From: Planctomycetaceae bacterium UBA2671 | GTDB taxonomy: Bacteria; Planctomycetota; Planctomycetia; Planctomycetales; Planctomycetaceae | DNA: 64,000 bases | Direction of reading: 5' to 3' | Assembly: GCA_002359185.1 (NCBI GenBank) | Contig: DEML01000009.1 | Location: forward strand, 124,311 to 188,310 | Part shown: piece after piece, positions 35,843 to 46,628 of the stretch | How positions within the stretch are numbered: position 1 is the first letter of the stretch | Layout: the number at the start of each line of letters is the position of its first letter | Translations under genes and position numbers: made by a program | The notes under the pieces: model-generated | What the model saw: only the letters and a program-made list of their open reading frames with translations | Database searches by the model: none | What the model was told of the DNA's origin: nothing

Positions 35843-35918
35843 AAGCACGAAGCGCAAGCGAGTGTGTCCAATCAAGGATGATCATCGACTTACACACTCG
35901 CTTGCGCTTCGTGCTTGT
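35843..35918. repeat. Paired palindromic repeat, family D second copy
   Basis: AAGCACGAAGCGCAAGCGAG at 35843 and CTCGCTTGCGCTTCGTGCTT ending near 35916 face each other over a 24-base centre. Same family as 19718-19780. It lies between the DUF58 and DUF1559 genes. Confidence 0.88.
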
Positions 35919-35954
35919 AATCTTTAATCAATCATACAACGCCCTGCCCCAAAA

Positions 35955-35989
35955 GAAAAACCGCCGGGAAGTAAAACTCCCCAGCGGTC
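35955..35989 (-). terminator. Rho-independent terminator after the DUF1559 gene
   Basis: On the minus strand ACCGCTGGGGAG and CTTCCCGGCGGT pair (with G-T pairs) around TTTTA and are followed by a T run. It lies 26 bases beyond the DUF1559 stop and closes the pseudopilin locus. Confidence 0.85.
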
Positions 35990-36015
35990 TACAATCTCAG
36001 GCGAAACGCGTGATT

Positions 36016-37176
36016 TTAGAAGTTGCTGTCTTTAATGACATTCTGACCGTACTTAGTACCGGCAGGAGTCATAAGTCGTGCATAGACGGCCTGATTCATT
36101 GTAGCATTCAAGCTACCTGCATGACCATCACAGTAGAAGACATTGACGTTTCCACCAACATGGTTTGAAGATGGACGCCAAGGACGTACGAAGCCAGGAC
36201 TAGGAGCACTAATTTGAGAATACCCTGCATTGTAACCTGTTGAAGAAAAGTCTTCACTTATAGATAATGCAGTGTTTTGGGCTCCTGCAGTGGTGTCATC
36301 ATAGCGTCCGACACCAGCAGGATCAGCAGATGCCTGTGTCGGAATAAGACCTGATGTTGGTACCAGTAATGCGAAAGCTATCTGACCAGTTTTGTTAGAA
36401 CTCCAAGATCCAGCATCTAGATTTTCTGAGAGCATCATCGTTTGGGTTTGACCATCGTTATTTGAAATAAAATCTAAAGTAACAATTGATCGATCTCCAC
36501 CAGCGTCTCGCCAGAAAACACCTGTTGACTGACTGATTCGTGTCGCTAACGCGTCGGATTGAGCGAGCCCTGTTGATGAATTCGCATCAGTTTTCCCATC
36601 TCTCCAATCAATGTTGTTGAAATTGTGTGATTGATCGTTTATTGACCCCCATTCGGTTCCCGGAGGGGTTGCAGTTGGAGGGAAAGCACCTGTGTAGGGT
36701 GCATAACCTGCATTAGCAACATAGCTCAATTGACCATCAATCTGAAATGCCGTGTCATCATCTGGACAGGAAAATACAGCAATCTGAGTAGCCCACAAAG
36801 TTGCATGTGTTTGAGTGCCAGTAGTCACTTCATCCTTAAGAAGTAGGCGTGCTAATGCAGCATTATCCAGCATCGGCAACAGAGACACAGGCCAACCATA
36901 AGCAACCTCAACACTTGAGGAATTCAAATAAGTATCTTGCCCAGCCAGCTTCGGCAATCGTCCACCACTCTGAGAGGAAAAGTTCATCACAGCCGTACCG
37001 ATGTTGCGGATGTTATTGATGCATTGCAGGTTTCGAGCTGCAGCTCGGGCGCCTTGGATACCAGGGAGAATCAATGCGGCCAGGGTCGCGATGATGGAAA
37101 TCACGACCAGCAGTTCGATCAGTGTGAAGCCGCGTCGGCGTGCTTGCGCGACACGGACTGTGTTGCGAATGTTCAT
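36016..37176 (-). CDS. DUF1559 prepilin-like protein
   Basis: A 386-residue protein with a canonical prepilin leader RRRG^[19 protein letters not shown] (Gly at -1, Glu at +5), followed by the DUF1559 segment [20 protein letters not shown]. The C-terminus has the family-typical [20 protein letters not shown]. These proteins occur in many copies in Planctomycetes and are thought to be pseudopilin-like. The start is well supported by AAAGGAG seven bases upstream. It is the last gene of the minus-strand pilus locus, but a 395-base gap and its own terminator suggest separate transcription. Confidence 0.93.
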   Translation of the reverse strand: MNIRNTVRVAQARRRGFTLIELLVVISIIATLAALILPGIQGARAAARNLQCINNIRNIGTAVMNFSSQSGGRLPKLAGQDTYLNSSSVEVAYGWPVSLLPMLDNAALARLLLKDEVTTGTQTHATLWATQIAVFSCPDDDTAFQIDGQLSYVANAGYAPYTGAFPPTATPPGTEWGSINDQSHNFNNIDWRDGKTDANSSTGLAQSDALATRISQSTGVFWRDAGGDRSIVTLDFISNNDGQTQTMMLSENLDAGSWSSNKTGQIAFALLVPTSGLIPTQASADPAGVGRYDDTTAGAQNTALSISEDFSSTGYNAGYSQISAPSPGFVRPWRPSSNHVGGNVNVFYCDGHAGSLNATMNQAVYARLMTPAGTKYGQNVIKDSNF

Positions 37177-37571
37177 TACAGTGCTCCTTTAAACTCGTAA
37201 AATGTAGTAGTTCTGCCTCGGAAAGTGGCTAAGGCCCGGAACACCGCTTTCCCAAATGCAATTTGCCCGCAAAGACAGTAAAAAAATGAATTTCAAAGAA
37301 CGCCACCGAATTCAACCAGGAATTGGTCAAACCCCCTCGGCAGCTGATTGAGAGATGTTATCCGCCCACCAAAACAGGCAGCAGATTTTCAGTTGTCATA
37401 TCCTTTCCCTATTATGTGTGATCCCGCCCCCAAAAATCCAGTGCAAAACCGCTCTTCATCGAAAATTAGTGCAACGCAAACGCCCAAATGCAAAGATGTT
37501 ACTCATAATGATCGTTAAATCTCGGAAAACGATCTCCAAAAACCTCAGCTTTCGGCTCTCCGTCTTCCGCA
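37177..37571. other. Noncoding gap between the GspK-like and DUF1559 genes
   Basis: 395 bases without a gene. GGAAAGTGG...CCGCTTTCC (37218-37252) forms a stem (one G-T pair) in what would be the leader of the DUF1559 mRNA. No terminator for the GspK-like gene is clear; a weak GCTTTCGGC-type hairpin lies near 37550. Confidence 0.55.
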
Positions 37572-40500
37572 TTAGTTCAAAACCTTCCGCAGCAACACGA
37601 ATTTCCGCCAGTCAAACGACTGCGACCGAGGATCCCAGGCTTCTTCGAGTTTTGAACGATCGATCACGAAGAATGCTCTTTGAGGATCATTTTCGCCTCC
37701 GCTCAACTCTCCACCCACCTGGACATTCCCAAATTCATCCTCTGCAGCCTCATGAAACTGCACGTGAATCCAGCAATAGTAAACATTACTGCGAACCGTC
37801 GCATTATTGGCAATCTTGTTCAACAGACGATTACGGGTATGGAAATCGACAGCGTTCGCATTGGCTATCGATGGGAAACTCGCATCGTTATTCGTGCGAG
37901 CCTCAAACAGGCGACGCCGACCAACCGCATATTTCTGTCTATTTTCTTCTGATTCAAGCACACCTGTTCCATTATCCAACATATCATCCCATATACCACT
38001 GACACCAATTCTATTATTGTTTTCTGACATTGGTCCAATTCCCGTAAATGATGGTCCTGTGGACGATAGACCACCATCATCTGTCAACGGCAGAGACCTC
38101 AAGAACGTATGTTCGACAGGTGAAGCCTTATCGTAATTCGCACCGAGATTACTTTCCGGCAAATAGCCCAACGGACGGAACGGTCGCGATCCAGGAATCC
38201 CCGGCAGTGGTGCATCCGTGTAAGGATCGATCCGATCGCGGCTGTAAATGTATTGTGTGTACCAGTTACGAGCCGCTTCATTAGGATCCTCTGTCATAAA
38301 ATAAGGCAATCGCTGCTTGTCATCATCACTCGAACCGATGATTTGAGCCGGTGTCGGGAACGTATCCAGGTGATAATCATCATCGACCAGACCCGCAAAC
38401 ACAGACGGATGTCGAATCGTATTCAGATTGATTTTCCCCGGTGAGCGCGGCATCGGCAGATTATCCCGAATCGCCTTCTGAGACCCATCCGGCACCTCCA
38501 GAAATTCGAGCAAGCGATACCACCGATTATCATCCGTAACGTCTGCTGGTGTCCCAGGATCAGTCACCGCGAATTTCGTAAAGGCCGTGTGCAATCCACT
38601 CATTCCATTCGCACCGTCAGTAATTGACTCCGTCAACTGTCCCGGCCCCACAATCGGCACACTCATTAATTCGTAGACCGAAGTGAAATCACGATCAAAA
38701 TGTGGCTGCCAGAGTGTGAATGTATTGACACTGTTTACAGTTGGACAATTCGAGTTCTCAGCAACATACGGAACGTAAGGTGCACTCGGGTAAGCGGAAA
38801 TATCCTGATTGTCGTAGGCCAGTGGCGTTTGAGGACCAATCGAATGCCGACGTGGCCCAGAGCCTTCATTGTTCTCTCGATTCCCAGGAATGGAATCCCA
38901 ACCATCTTCACGAGACAGTCGATTAAATGGTTGTGGTCGTTCTAAACTTTTCTGATTATCGAAGTCCGATAAGTCGATGTCGAGAGTACCGCTATTATCC
39001 ATGATCGGATCAACGCTCCCATCCCTTTTCACGAACATATAGTCCACAGGAACCCAGGGATTAGAAACTTCACTACTATAAGCACCATCTCCGTTTATAT
39101 GGCAACGTCGTTCGAGCACGATTTCAAATTTGTCACGAGTCTCTCCACTGAGAAAGTTTTGTGGACTACTGCTATTTTTATTCGTGCGGTATCCGCTGTG
39201 TGCAGTATGATTCACATCAAGGTGACAAACTGGTTCGGTATCACCATCATTTTGTTGTTCTCGACTCGGGCAGAGCACTTCATCTTGCTCAATGGTTCCG
39301 TTGTTATCTTCATCCAGCATGACTGCCGCAGGGAGTGAATCATCTGCATCATCATGGGCACCCACCCAGAAATTGGTCCCGGATGGGATTCCTGGAATCG
39401 CCCCCGTGGTATTGAAGGCTACCCATTCATCGTCTGTTTCATTATCTCCAGAATTCCCGTTGGTATTCACTCGAAAATCATCTTCGCCAACAATCCGTCG
39501 GATTCTCCAGCTATCGGTTTTATAATCCACCAGAAACGGAGAGGAATTTCGCAACTCCATGATCAAAAACTGAATAGGAGTTCCGGCGGAATCATTCCAT
39601 GGCGTTTTCGGGCTATCCATCATTTCAGTACGTTCAATTTGCACAAAGTATGTCTCGCTGAAGGTCAACTGCTGCGACTCGACACCAAACAGACGGGCCG
39701 CTTCTGGAAGTTCGGTCAGTTGTCCATTCGCATCTTTTTCACCCGTGATATCCCATCCATCAGATAAATCAGTATCGAAAACGAATTCCGTGATGACATT
39801 GTCACGATCCAACGCATCGACATAATTCACAGCAAACTGTGCCATCGCCTGCAAATGATCATTGACCTCATTGCCAACTGGATTTCCCTCAAAATCAAGT
39901 GCATCCTCATCGAGGACAGAAGGATCGTAAGCATCGGGATCCTGTGTCACATCGATCGTATCATCACCGGCTCCCAGGGTATAAAGCAGCACATAGATAT
40001 CCCGTGCCAGTCTCTGGCGATCATATTTCGCCCACCATTCCTGAGCAAATTTATCATTCGCGATACTCTCAAACGCAACCGGCTCACTGCCCGGATCATA
40101 CGACTTGACCACGGAGTTACTCGGATCATACATCAAATCCATGAGACCTTTAGGGTCTGGATCCCCTGTTTCAAACACCGGATGCGGTGTCAAATGTCGA
40201 TAACGGAAATCCCCATCGCGATCCTTATCCAGCAATCGATTAATAATCAACCGGCGTTGAGGCAGTGGAAAGTTGGCAAACACTTCGTCGCGGTTCAACT
40301 CAATTGAAATCCACTGACGCAGTTCATCGCGGAAAGGATCATTCGCAGAGAAGCGAGTGGCATTCCCAAATTCCGGCGGAAAGGCCAACCGGGTATTGTC
40401 GTTATTGACCGGGCTGAATTCCCAGGCGCGATTCGAAGTGCCATCATAAGCACCATTATTAATATCCATGATCGCACCAACCGCTGGCGAAAATGCAAAC

Positions 40501-42983
40501 TCCCAGCGATCCCAACTGTCGGTCGTGAACTGACTTCGCAGCCACCAGCTGTCATCGATATCGTTGGTCGATGTGGAGAGGAAATTCGTCCTTTCAAAGT
40601 TGAATTTCACCAGCTTCTCCAATCGAGAAGCGGCTGTGCTGGCTGCAATTCCCCAGTCAGCATCGTTCATATGCAGGAACTGCATTTCACCAACGGACAA
40701 CGTCGCGTCATCATCCAGATTCCGGAAACTCGGCTCCACAATAATCTCATCCGGCTCATCGGCCAGGAATAGATTGTCTGCCGAATTCGATGTTTTCGGC
40801 TGCAGTAAAGCCAGGGTTCCATCACTCTTTTCGGCTTCCGTATACGGCTGGACTCCCGTCGCTAATTTTAAATCATCCAGCTGAGTGGCTTCGGATGTCC
40901 CTGACAGAGACCCGGCAACCAATTGCCGTTCCCAGCGTTTGCTGTAAGACGACCAGCGCGAAGGATTATCCGTTTCCGGTTTCGCTGAAGCACGAAATTT
41001 ACCATATTCAGTGGGTGAACCACCTGTGATGGCAGTATAAATACTTTGGTTAAGCACAAACGAATTGTTGGCATCGCGGGTATTACTGGAAATCGAAAGG
41101 TTCGTTCCGCTGATATAATCAATACCGACGGCAATCTCATCAATCGGATGCACAACCGGTGGTATCGTCAACCCAAGTGGACCGAAAACAGGATCGCGAT
41201 AAGAGGAATTCGCAAAGCGGACTTTCCCGCCGCCCGTCAAATAATCTTCATCATCATCCTGAGCGGTGATCCCTGCTCCCGGCAGGCGTGGCGTGCCCCA
41301 GGTGGTACGAGGAATCGGGGGAGTAGGTGCAGAAGAAGAAGCTGTCGCAGCAGCAACCCCTTGCTCAAGTCGATTTTCGTTCGGACTACCCGCAGGACCA
41401 TCCGCTTCACCCCAACGTCCCCAGACCAGATCGTCCGTTGTTCCTAAATCGCCATCGGCAACTCCAATCAGCAGACGTGTCAATTCCATGTTGGCCATAT
41501 CAAGCTGCGTAACCTGCACAGTACCAGAGGAAGTATCGAATGCGAACATATCACCGTAAAGTGAATCTGTGGGAGAAGTGATTGTACCTGACCCTGGAAG
41601 AGGCCGATAAAATCCCCGTGCCAAATTGATCTCACTCGGCGAGAGTCCCAAATTCGAATTGGAAATAAAGTGGCCATCTCCCAGCGGATCATCTCCACTC
41701 AGGAGAGCACCGCTTCCACTACCATCATCCGTCCGCACATGCTGCAGTTTCGTCTCTTCGCCATACAGATTGCCGCCAGTATTAATGTTCATTAACCCGT
41801 CAGCATCCATAATCGTAATCGCATAAATCGGAACCCGCTTTGTGCCGTCCGACAGAACTTCAACCGCGTGATCCAGATCCGTCAAAATCGCTTCTTTCCC
41901 GTTGGCCTCCAAACCATCAGCATCGACATCATAATTATTGTGGGAGAATCCATCGAAAGTCGGATTTGTCACATCGATCCCATTCAGCCCATGTGTCCAC
42001 ACACCCGCTCGATAGACATCGGGATCAGTTAAGCTGCTGTTGAAATTGGGAAACGGAAATGAAGTCGCAGGCCCAGTCGTTCCGGTATAGGAGTGAAAGC
42101 CACCAGCGACAACATACCGGTTTACACTCTGCGCAGGCGATCCAAACTGCTGCAACAGCACCCGATGCTCTTTATGAGGCCGCAACACACGATTGGCAAA
42201 CGCGGCATTTGTGTAGATGTCGGTGTAAGGTGCCGTCCCATCTGCCATTTCATCTCGCGGTAAATACTGCGGCCTATGAAACGAAGGGATCCAAACCCGA
42301 CGCAAATCCACACCTGTACCCTGGTCGACATCCACGAATGAAAAATACCCCAAGAACATGCTATTGATGTCGGGGTACGTATACCCGGCATCCGGCTCAA
42401 AATCCGGAACGAAATTGGGATGATTCGACTGCCCAAGTGGACTGGCCGGGTAATTGTTCCCTCCAACAGGATTCGCAGCCGGACTGAAGTTGACGACCTT
42501 CCCTTCAATCACGCCGTCGCTGTTGTAATCGAAATTAAACCTTGTATCTGAGCCCGAGTTATAGTTCGGTAGATCTGTTTCCGAATCCTTGTCATAAGTG
42601 ACCGTAATCCCCCGACCCGAAAACAGATGCATATCATCCGGCTTCAAATCCGGCCCAAACGTCCCCACCATATTCGGCAAAATCGACCATTTCCGACCAG
42701 CCAATGCTGAGTTCTTATACTCGTCAGAAGGCCCGATAAGGATCTGCTGCAGGGCGAAATCGAAGTAATCGTTTTGTGTTACTTCTCGATGGGAAACAGC
42801 AAACCAAGCCGCATTATTCCTTTCCGAACCTACAAAGGAGAAAAAGAAAAACCCCAAAAACATCAGTAAACCGGTCATAGAAATGACAATAATCAAAGCC
42901 GCACCGCCGGAACGCCGCTCATCCATAAATTTAACTGGCTGCCTTGTTGCTATCATTTTCATACTCATTTTATTTCTTAACAT
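37572..42983 (-). CDS. Very large GspK-like pseudopilin protein, 1,803 residues
   Basis: Starts with a PilX/GspK-style N-terminus: GGAALIIVISMTGLLMFLGF with no Glu at +5, as is usual for GspK. It has the GspK-type phrase MDADGLMNINTGG near residue 395 and PGKINLNTIRHPSVFAGL near residue 1,519, which resemble the segment where GspK packs against other pseudopilins. Normal GspK is about 300-350 residues, so this is roughly five times longer. Inserted regions are rich in Asp, Gly and Asn and include EF-hand-like loops, best LDEDNNGTIEQDEVL near residue 1,229. ATG 42983 follows AGGAG by eight bases. The N-terminal assignment is good; the role of the extra 1,400 residues is unknown. Confidence 0.8.
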   Translation of the reverse strand: MLRNKMSMKMIATRQPVKFMDERRSGGAALIIVISMTGLLMFLGFFFFSFVGSERNNAAWFAVSHREVTQNDYFDFALQQILIGPSDEYKNSALAGRKWSILPNMVGTFGPDLKPDDMHLFSGRGITVTYDKDSETDLPNYNSGSDTRFNFDYNSDGVIEGKVVNFSPAANPVGGNNYPASPLGQSNHPNFVPDFEPDAGYTYPDINSMFLGYFSFVDVDQGTGVDLRRVWIPSFHRPQYLPRDEMADGTAPYTDIYTNAAFANRVLRPHKEHRVLLQQFGSPAQSVNRYVVAGGFHSYTGTTGPATSFPFPNFNSSLTDPDVYRAGVWTHGLNGIDVTNPTFDGFSHNNYDVDADGLEANGKEAILTDLDHAVEVLSDGTKRVPIYAITIMDADGLMNINTGGNLYGEETKLQHVRTDDGSGSGALLSGDDPLGDGHFISNSNLGLSPSEINLARGFYRPLPGSGTITSPTDSLYGDMFAFDTSSGTVQVTQLDMANMELTRLLIGVADGDLGTTDDLVWGRWGEADGPAGSPNENRLEQGVAAATASSSAPTPPIPRTTWGTPRLPGAGITAQDDDEDYLTGGGKVRFANSSYRDPVFGPLGLTIPPVVHPIDEIAVGIDYISGTNLSISSNTRDANNSFVLNQSIYTAITGGSPTEYGKFRASAKPETDNPSRWSSYSKRWERQLVAGSLSGTSEATQLDDLKLATGVQPYTEAEKSDGTLALLQPKTSNSADNLFLADEPDEIIVEPSFRNLDDDATLSVGEMQFLHMNDADWGIAASTAASRLEKLVKFNFERTNFLSTSTNDIDDSWWLRSQFTTDSWDRWEFAFSPAVGAIMDINNGAYDGTSNRAWEFSPVNNDNTRLAFPPEFGNATRFSANDPFRDELRQWISIELNRDEVFANFPLPQRRLIINRLLDKDRDGDFRYRHLTPHPVFETGDPDPKGLMDLMYDPSNSVVKSYDPGSEPVAFESIANDKFAQEWWAKYDRQRLARDIYVLLYTLGAGDDTIDVTQDPDAYDPSVLDEDALDFEGNPVGNEVNDHLQAMAQFAVNYVDALDRDNVITEFVFDTDLSDGWDITGEKDANGQLTELPEAARLFGVESQQLTFSETYFVQIERTEMMDSPKTPWNDSAGTPIQFLIMELRNSSPFLVDYKTDSWRIRRIVGEDDFRVNTNGNSGDNETDDEWVAFNTTGAIPGIPSGTNFWVGAHDDADDSLPAAVMLDEDNNGTIEQDEVLCPSREQQNDGDTEPVCHLDVNHTAHSGYRTNKNSSSPQNFLSGETRDKFEIVLERRCHINGDGAYSSEVSNPWVPVDYMFVKRDGSVDPIMDNSGTLDIDLSDFDNQKSLERPQPFNRLSREDGWDSIPGNRENNEGSGPRRHSIGPQTPLAYDNQDISAYPSAPYVPYVAENSNCPTVNSVNTFTLWQPHFDRDFTSVYELMSVPIVGPGQLTESITDGANGMSGLHTAFTKFAVTDPGTPADVTDDNRWYRLLEFLEVPDGSQKAIRDNLPMPRSPGKINLNTIRHPSVFAGLVDDDYHLDTFPTPAQIIGSSDDDKQRLPYFMTEDPNEAARNWYTQYIYSRDRIDPYTDAPLPGIPGSRPFRPLGYLPESNLGANYDKASPVEHTFLRSLPLTDDGGLSSTGPSFTGIGPMSENNNRIGVSGIWDDMLDNGTGVLESEENRQKYAVGRRRLFEARTNNDASFPSIANANAVDFHTRNRLLNKIANNATVRSNVYYCWIHVQFHEAAEDEFGNVQVGGELSGGENDPQRAFFVIDRSKLEEAWDPRSQSFDWRKFVLLRKVLN

Positions 42984-43039
42984 CACTTAGCTCCTGAGAC
43001 AGGCCCGACTCAAGAATGTGCAATTATCGTCAATATTAA

Positions 43040-45025
43040 TTACTCTTTAAACGAATGAACCATCGTCATTTGACGTATTTGATCACTTGTTACGTCATGA
43101 AATTGAATAGTCACCCGAAGAGCCAAAACAGATTTTCGATTATCAATCGCCTTCCAGTTGACATCAGGATCATTGGCTGGATTCCCATCATAATCATTCG
43201 GATCTGGAACTAATCCATCAACAACATCAACTGATGCAGGCCAACTGGTTTCAGTCGCACCAACTGTAGTAGCAGTTATTGGTCTTATTAAATTTGCTTG
43301 CCAAACAATAGCATCCCCATATGGAACTAAGTTTCGATCTGAAGGAAATATTAGGGCTCCTTCTTCAAGAGTTGTAGCAGTAGAAGAACCCCATCTTCTG
43401 ATGACAGGCACATTACCCGCAGGATAAACCACATCTAACGTATTATCATCTTCATCTGCATAGATTTGCAGAGGCAATGTTGGGGGTAGAATGTTTCGCG
43501 GAAATGGTGGAGTTAATGTAATTGGTAATGGTGGATTCAAAGTATTCACGGTTGAAAAATCTGAGGAGTGCCATGTATCAAATACATTGATATTGGTAAG
43601 CCCGACACCATCTGAAGGTCCGTAGTTATTATTTTCATGAAGATGCTGATTTCCAGAGGAATTCCTTCCTCCAAACTCTTGGGCTTTATTAATATCAATA
43701 TCAACAAATCCACCTAACCCGTTATTAACAGTACTGTCCCATATTTCCACATTAAAACTAAGAACGTTATGCAGCAGCACATCAGAACCACTTCGCCCAC
43801 CACCGGGAAAGACATCAAGAACATTTCCTTGATTCTGCACACGATTCAGATCGAAGTCAGTCCGAGTGAAAACATTACCGCTTACAGTCTGGGGATATTG
43901 AAAGTTTGAAGCTGATGTCTCTGCATGTGTATACCTACCAATAAACACTCTACCCGCCGAGGCACCACTACGCACAAATTCACGTGGTAAGCCATTTAAA
44001 GGATTAAATCCAAATCGATAATTGGGAACACCTAATGGCCAATTATTAGTCAATTCATTGTTTAAGCTACCGTGAAAAACAGCAACCCGATCCGGTGAAT
44101 TATAAGGTGAGTATCCGTAGTGAGCTGAAAAGTCGAAATCACTATAATAATTTCCGTTATAGGTAATAGGTGTAGGAGGTAATGCTGCTGACGAAGGCGG
44201 CAACATCATGTCGTATGGTTGATTATTCACCTCATACCCTGGTTGCGCCTGACGTTGTAAACTGTTATTGTCATGAGCAAGCATTGCCACAGAAGGAGCG
44301 ATAGGTTCACGCAACAAGAGAATGCGACGGTACAATGTTCCATGGCGCAAGAAATATACAACTTCTGCTTTATTTGATTTAGAAACAGCGTTCACTAGAC
44401 GGCCGTCATCCCAATCCGGCTGGTCACTGTATAGTGGATTTGAATTCCCAGATAATGAGATTGCTTTCCCAAAATATGGTTCTGTCTTTTGACCCGCATA
44501 GCGATCAGAGCCACGATAATTTGAATCTTTCCCTACCGAACGTGCATCCACTGTAAACTGGAGGATATCATCAGTGGTATCCGCAGGGTTGTTTTCCGAA
44601 TAATAAAAATAGCCCCGCTGATCAGAAAATGCTAATTTGTCACCATTTTGAATACCAGGAACTAATGGAACAATTCCTTCCTGATAATCCATTTGATAAT
44701 TATTAGGCCCAATCAGTGGGTCTGCGTTTAATGCAAGTTGTGACTTTGTCGGTACAATTGTCTTATGACTATCAAAAATCGCAGCACTTCGATAGGACAT
44801 CCGTTTCAGATCGCCATCGATAATTGTAAATGCCGTCCGAGCTTGCTGATCATTGTTTGCCAAGCCTTTTTGACGGGACATTGCAGTCACGGCAATTGAA
44901 AAGATCTCGGCAAAGATCGTCATGATGACTATTAATAATCCTACAGCCACCAGCATCTCTGTTAAAGTAAACGCTGATCTTTTGTTCGGTATTACTATGG
45001 TTGTCGAATTATAATTTATTTTCAT
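43040..45025 (-). CDS. Prepilin-type protein, GspJ-like, 661 residues
   Basis: N-terminus RSA^FTLTEMLVAVGLLIVIMTI is a prepilin signal (Ala instead of Gly at -1, Glu at +5), and FAEIFSIAVTAMSRQKGLANND follows, as in GspJ-type minor pseudopilins. The remainder is a large Asn/Asp/Gly-rich domain with WDDGRLVNAVSKSN and RYGYSPYNS-type segments. It is much longer than usual GspJ (about 200). The ATG at 45025 follows GAGG by six bases and is preferred to a start six codons upstream. It lies in the pseudopilin operon between the PilV-like gene and the GspK-like gene. Confidence 0.82.
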   Translation of the reverse strand: MKINYNSTTIVIPNKRSAFTLTEMLVAVGLLIVIMTIFAEIFSIAVTAMSRQKGLANNDQQARTAFTIIDGDLKRMSYRSAAIFDSHKTIVPTKSQLALNADPLIGPNNYQMDYQEGIVPLVPGIQNGDKLAFSDQRGYFYYSENNPADTTDDILQFTVDARSVGKDSNYRGSDRYAGQKTEPYFGKAISLSGNSNPLYSDQPDWDDGRLVNAVSKSNKAEVVYFLRHGTLYRRILLLREPIAPSVAMLAHDNNSLQRQAQPGYEVNNQPYDMMLPPSSAALPPTPITYNGNYYSDFDFSAHYGYSPYNSPDRVAVFHGSLNNELTNNWPLGVPNYRFGFNPLNGLPREFVRSGASAGRVFIGRYTHAETSASNFQYPQTVSGNVFTRTDFDLNRVQNQGNVLDVFPGGGRSGSDVLLHNVLSFNVEIWDSTVNNGLGGFVDIDINKAQEFGGRNSSGNQHLHENNNYGPSDGVGLTNINVFDTWHSSDFSTVNTLNPPLPITLTPPFPRNILPPTLPLQIYADEDDNTLDVVYPAGNVPVIRRWGSSTATTLEEGALIFPSDRNLVPYGDAIVWQANLIRPITATTVGATETSWPASVDVVDGLVPDPNDYDGNPANDPDVNWKAIDNRKSVLALRVTIQFHDVTSDQIRQMTMVHSFKE

Positions 45026-45102
45026 ATATGCCTCACTTAGCAACTCATCTTCTCTTCACCAAAATACTGGCCTTGAGAAATGATATTAAGCAATAATTGA
45101 TA

Positions 45103-46560
45103 TTATTCGTTGTAACTTGTAATTGGAATTTGACGAACAACTTCCAGTACGTTTGGTACAAACATGAGAAAAGACGCAGTCGACTCCGCTGGCCTGTCCA
45201 ATTCAACGATTGCAAATCGATTATTGTTGCTACTGATCCATTTTAAACTTGAGGTTCCGCTTCCTTCTTCGAGCAAAACGGTTCGGATCTGGTACCAGTG
45301 ACCATTTCTAACATCAAATACCCATTCCCCTGCTTCAATTCGTGGCTTGGAATCCGGTATTGAGCCATCCCAGAAGACTTTAACTGCCTGCGTCGAGCCT
45401 TTGCCCATACCTTCCACACCATAAACCTGTTCGTTTAATGTGGAAAAAGTACGGCGGAAAAAGATAACCAGATTTGCCTCCAACACCTGCACACTTTCGT
45501 CGTCATCGGAACCTGGCCAGACGACTTCATAAAAATTGTTATCTGCAGTGCCATCGCCATCATCATCAACTGTTGCATCTCCGAAATTGTTATCTGCACC
45601 GAATGATCTCAAGCGTTTACTAACTGTAATCAGGCTCGTATAACGAAGCTCAAAGATTTCCAGACGAACTTCAGGAATGGCGGAATATAAACCGTTATTT
45701 GGCAAGGGGCTCACCAAACTGACACGACGATTTGCAGAATCCACTCCATTGACCAGACTGGTATGAGACTGCTTTCCAGTCTTACTAATAACGATGGCTC
45801 GAACCAATATCCTGTCATTGGGATCAACAGTATTTACATAGGAGTTATTAAGCTCATTCAAGCTGTCAATAGTCATATCATTGAGTTGAAGGCTGTCATA
45901 AACGCCTCCGGGTGGACTAACTTCGACAGAACTCGAATACATCGACCAACTATCTCGTGATGCAAAGATTTCATATGCAAGAGATCGTTGATCAAAGAGA
46001 GACATATTAAACCCACCATTAGTCCGATCCACTCCATATCGATCAATATCATTGGCCATCCCCCCATCGGGGTGGAGCCCGTAGGGATCACCACCGCAGG
46101 CGATTGGGAACCCGGGCACCCCCTGTTGGCTAAATCGCAATGCTCCGAGTGGATCAATAACCGTTGTGTACTCCCGATCTTGCAATTCAAAAATGTTAGT
46201 AGGTGCCCCTCGTCGGTTCCATGTTACAGAATCAGGCGTGAATTCATAATTGCCGCGAACTCTTGTGCCATCAAAATGATTTCGTGTTAGATCAGGAAAG
46301 GCACGCAGGTAATCTTCGCATTTTCGGTATTGTAGCGCTGCATTAGTCAGTTGTGTTGCCTGCACGGAACGTAGAATTGCAACGGGAAAAAGAGAAGCGA
46401 CAGAAACCAAGCCAATGCTCATCACCATCATCGCCATCAGAATTTCCACCAAAGTCGCACCGACAGCACCTTGGCATGCTTTGCCATTATTGCGACTATT
46501 TTCCAGCTGAGTTAACAGCTTGGAACCAAAGTAACTTCGACGTTTTGTATTGTATTTCAT
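45103..46560 (-). CDS. Prepilin-type protein, PilV/GspI-like, 485 residues
   Basis: Has a long leader ending GAVG^ATLVEILMAMMVMSIGLVSVASLF, the PilV/GspI-style prepilin with Gly at -1 and Glu at +5. The conserved LFPVAILRSVQATQLTNAAL follows. The soluble domain contains a DxDxDG loop (VDDDGDGTADN), and is longer than standard. Start choice is uncertain: ATG 46560 has GGAG nine bases upstream, while ATG 46623 begins five bases after the preceding stop but lacks a strong ribosome binding site. Member of the pseudopilin cassette. Confidence 0.82.
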   Translation of the reverse strand: MKYNTKRRSYFGSKLLTQLENSRNNGKACQGAVGATLVEILMAMMVMSIGLVSVASLFPVAILRSVQATQLTNAALQYRKCEDYLRAFPDLTRNHFDGTRVRGNYEFTPDSVTWNRRGAPTNIFELQDREYTTVIDPLGALRFSQQGVPGFPIACGGDPYGLHPDGGMANDIDRYGVDRTNGGFNMSLFDQRSLAYEIFASRDSWSMYSSSVEVSPPGGVYDSLQLNDMTIDSLNELNNSYVNTVDPNDRILVRAIVISKTGKQSHTSLVNGVDSANRRVSLVSPLPNNGLYSAIPEVRLEIFELRYTSLITVSKRLRSFGADNNFGDATVDDDGDGTADNNFYEVVWPGSDDDESVQVLEANLVIFFRRTFSTLNEQVYGVEGMGKGSTQAVKVFWDGSIPDSKPRIEAGEWVFDVRNGHWYQIRTVLLEEGSGTSSLKWISSNNNRFAIVELDRPAESTASFLMFVPNVLEVVRQIPITSYNE

Positions 46561-46628
46561 AATGACCGCTCCAATGCGGTTATGATCAGCTGACCCACTG
46601 AAATTAATTTTAAATGATTTCATAAATC

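Noticed and set aside
38099..42508. Many open frames on the plus strand across the GspK-like gene
   Set aside because: They are antisense shadows of a gene with a continuous 1,803-codon frame, a good ribosome binding site and a prepilin-like start.
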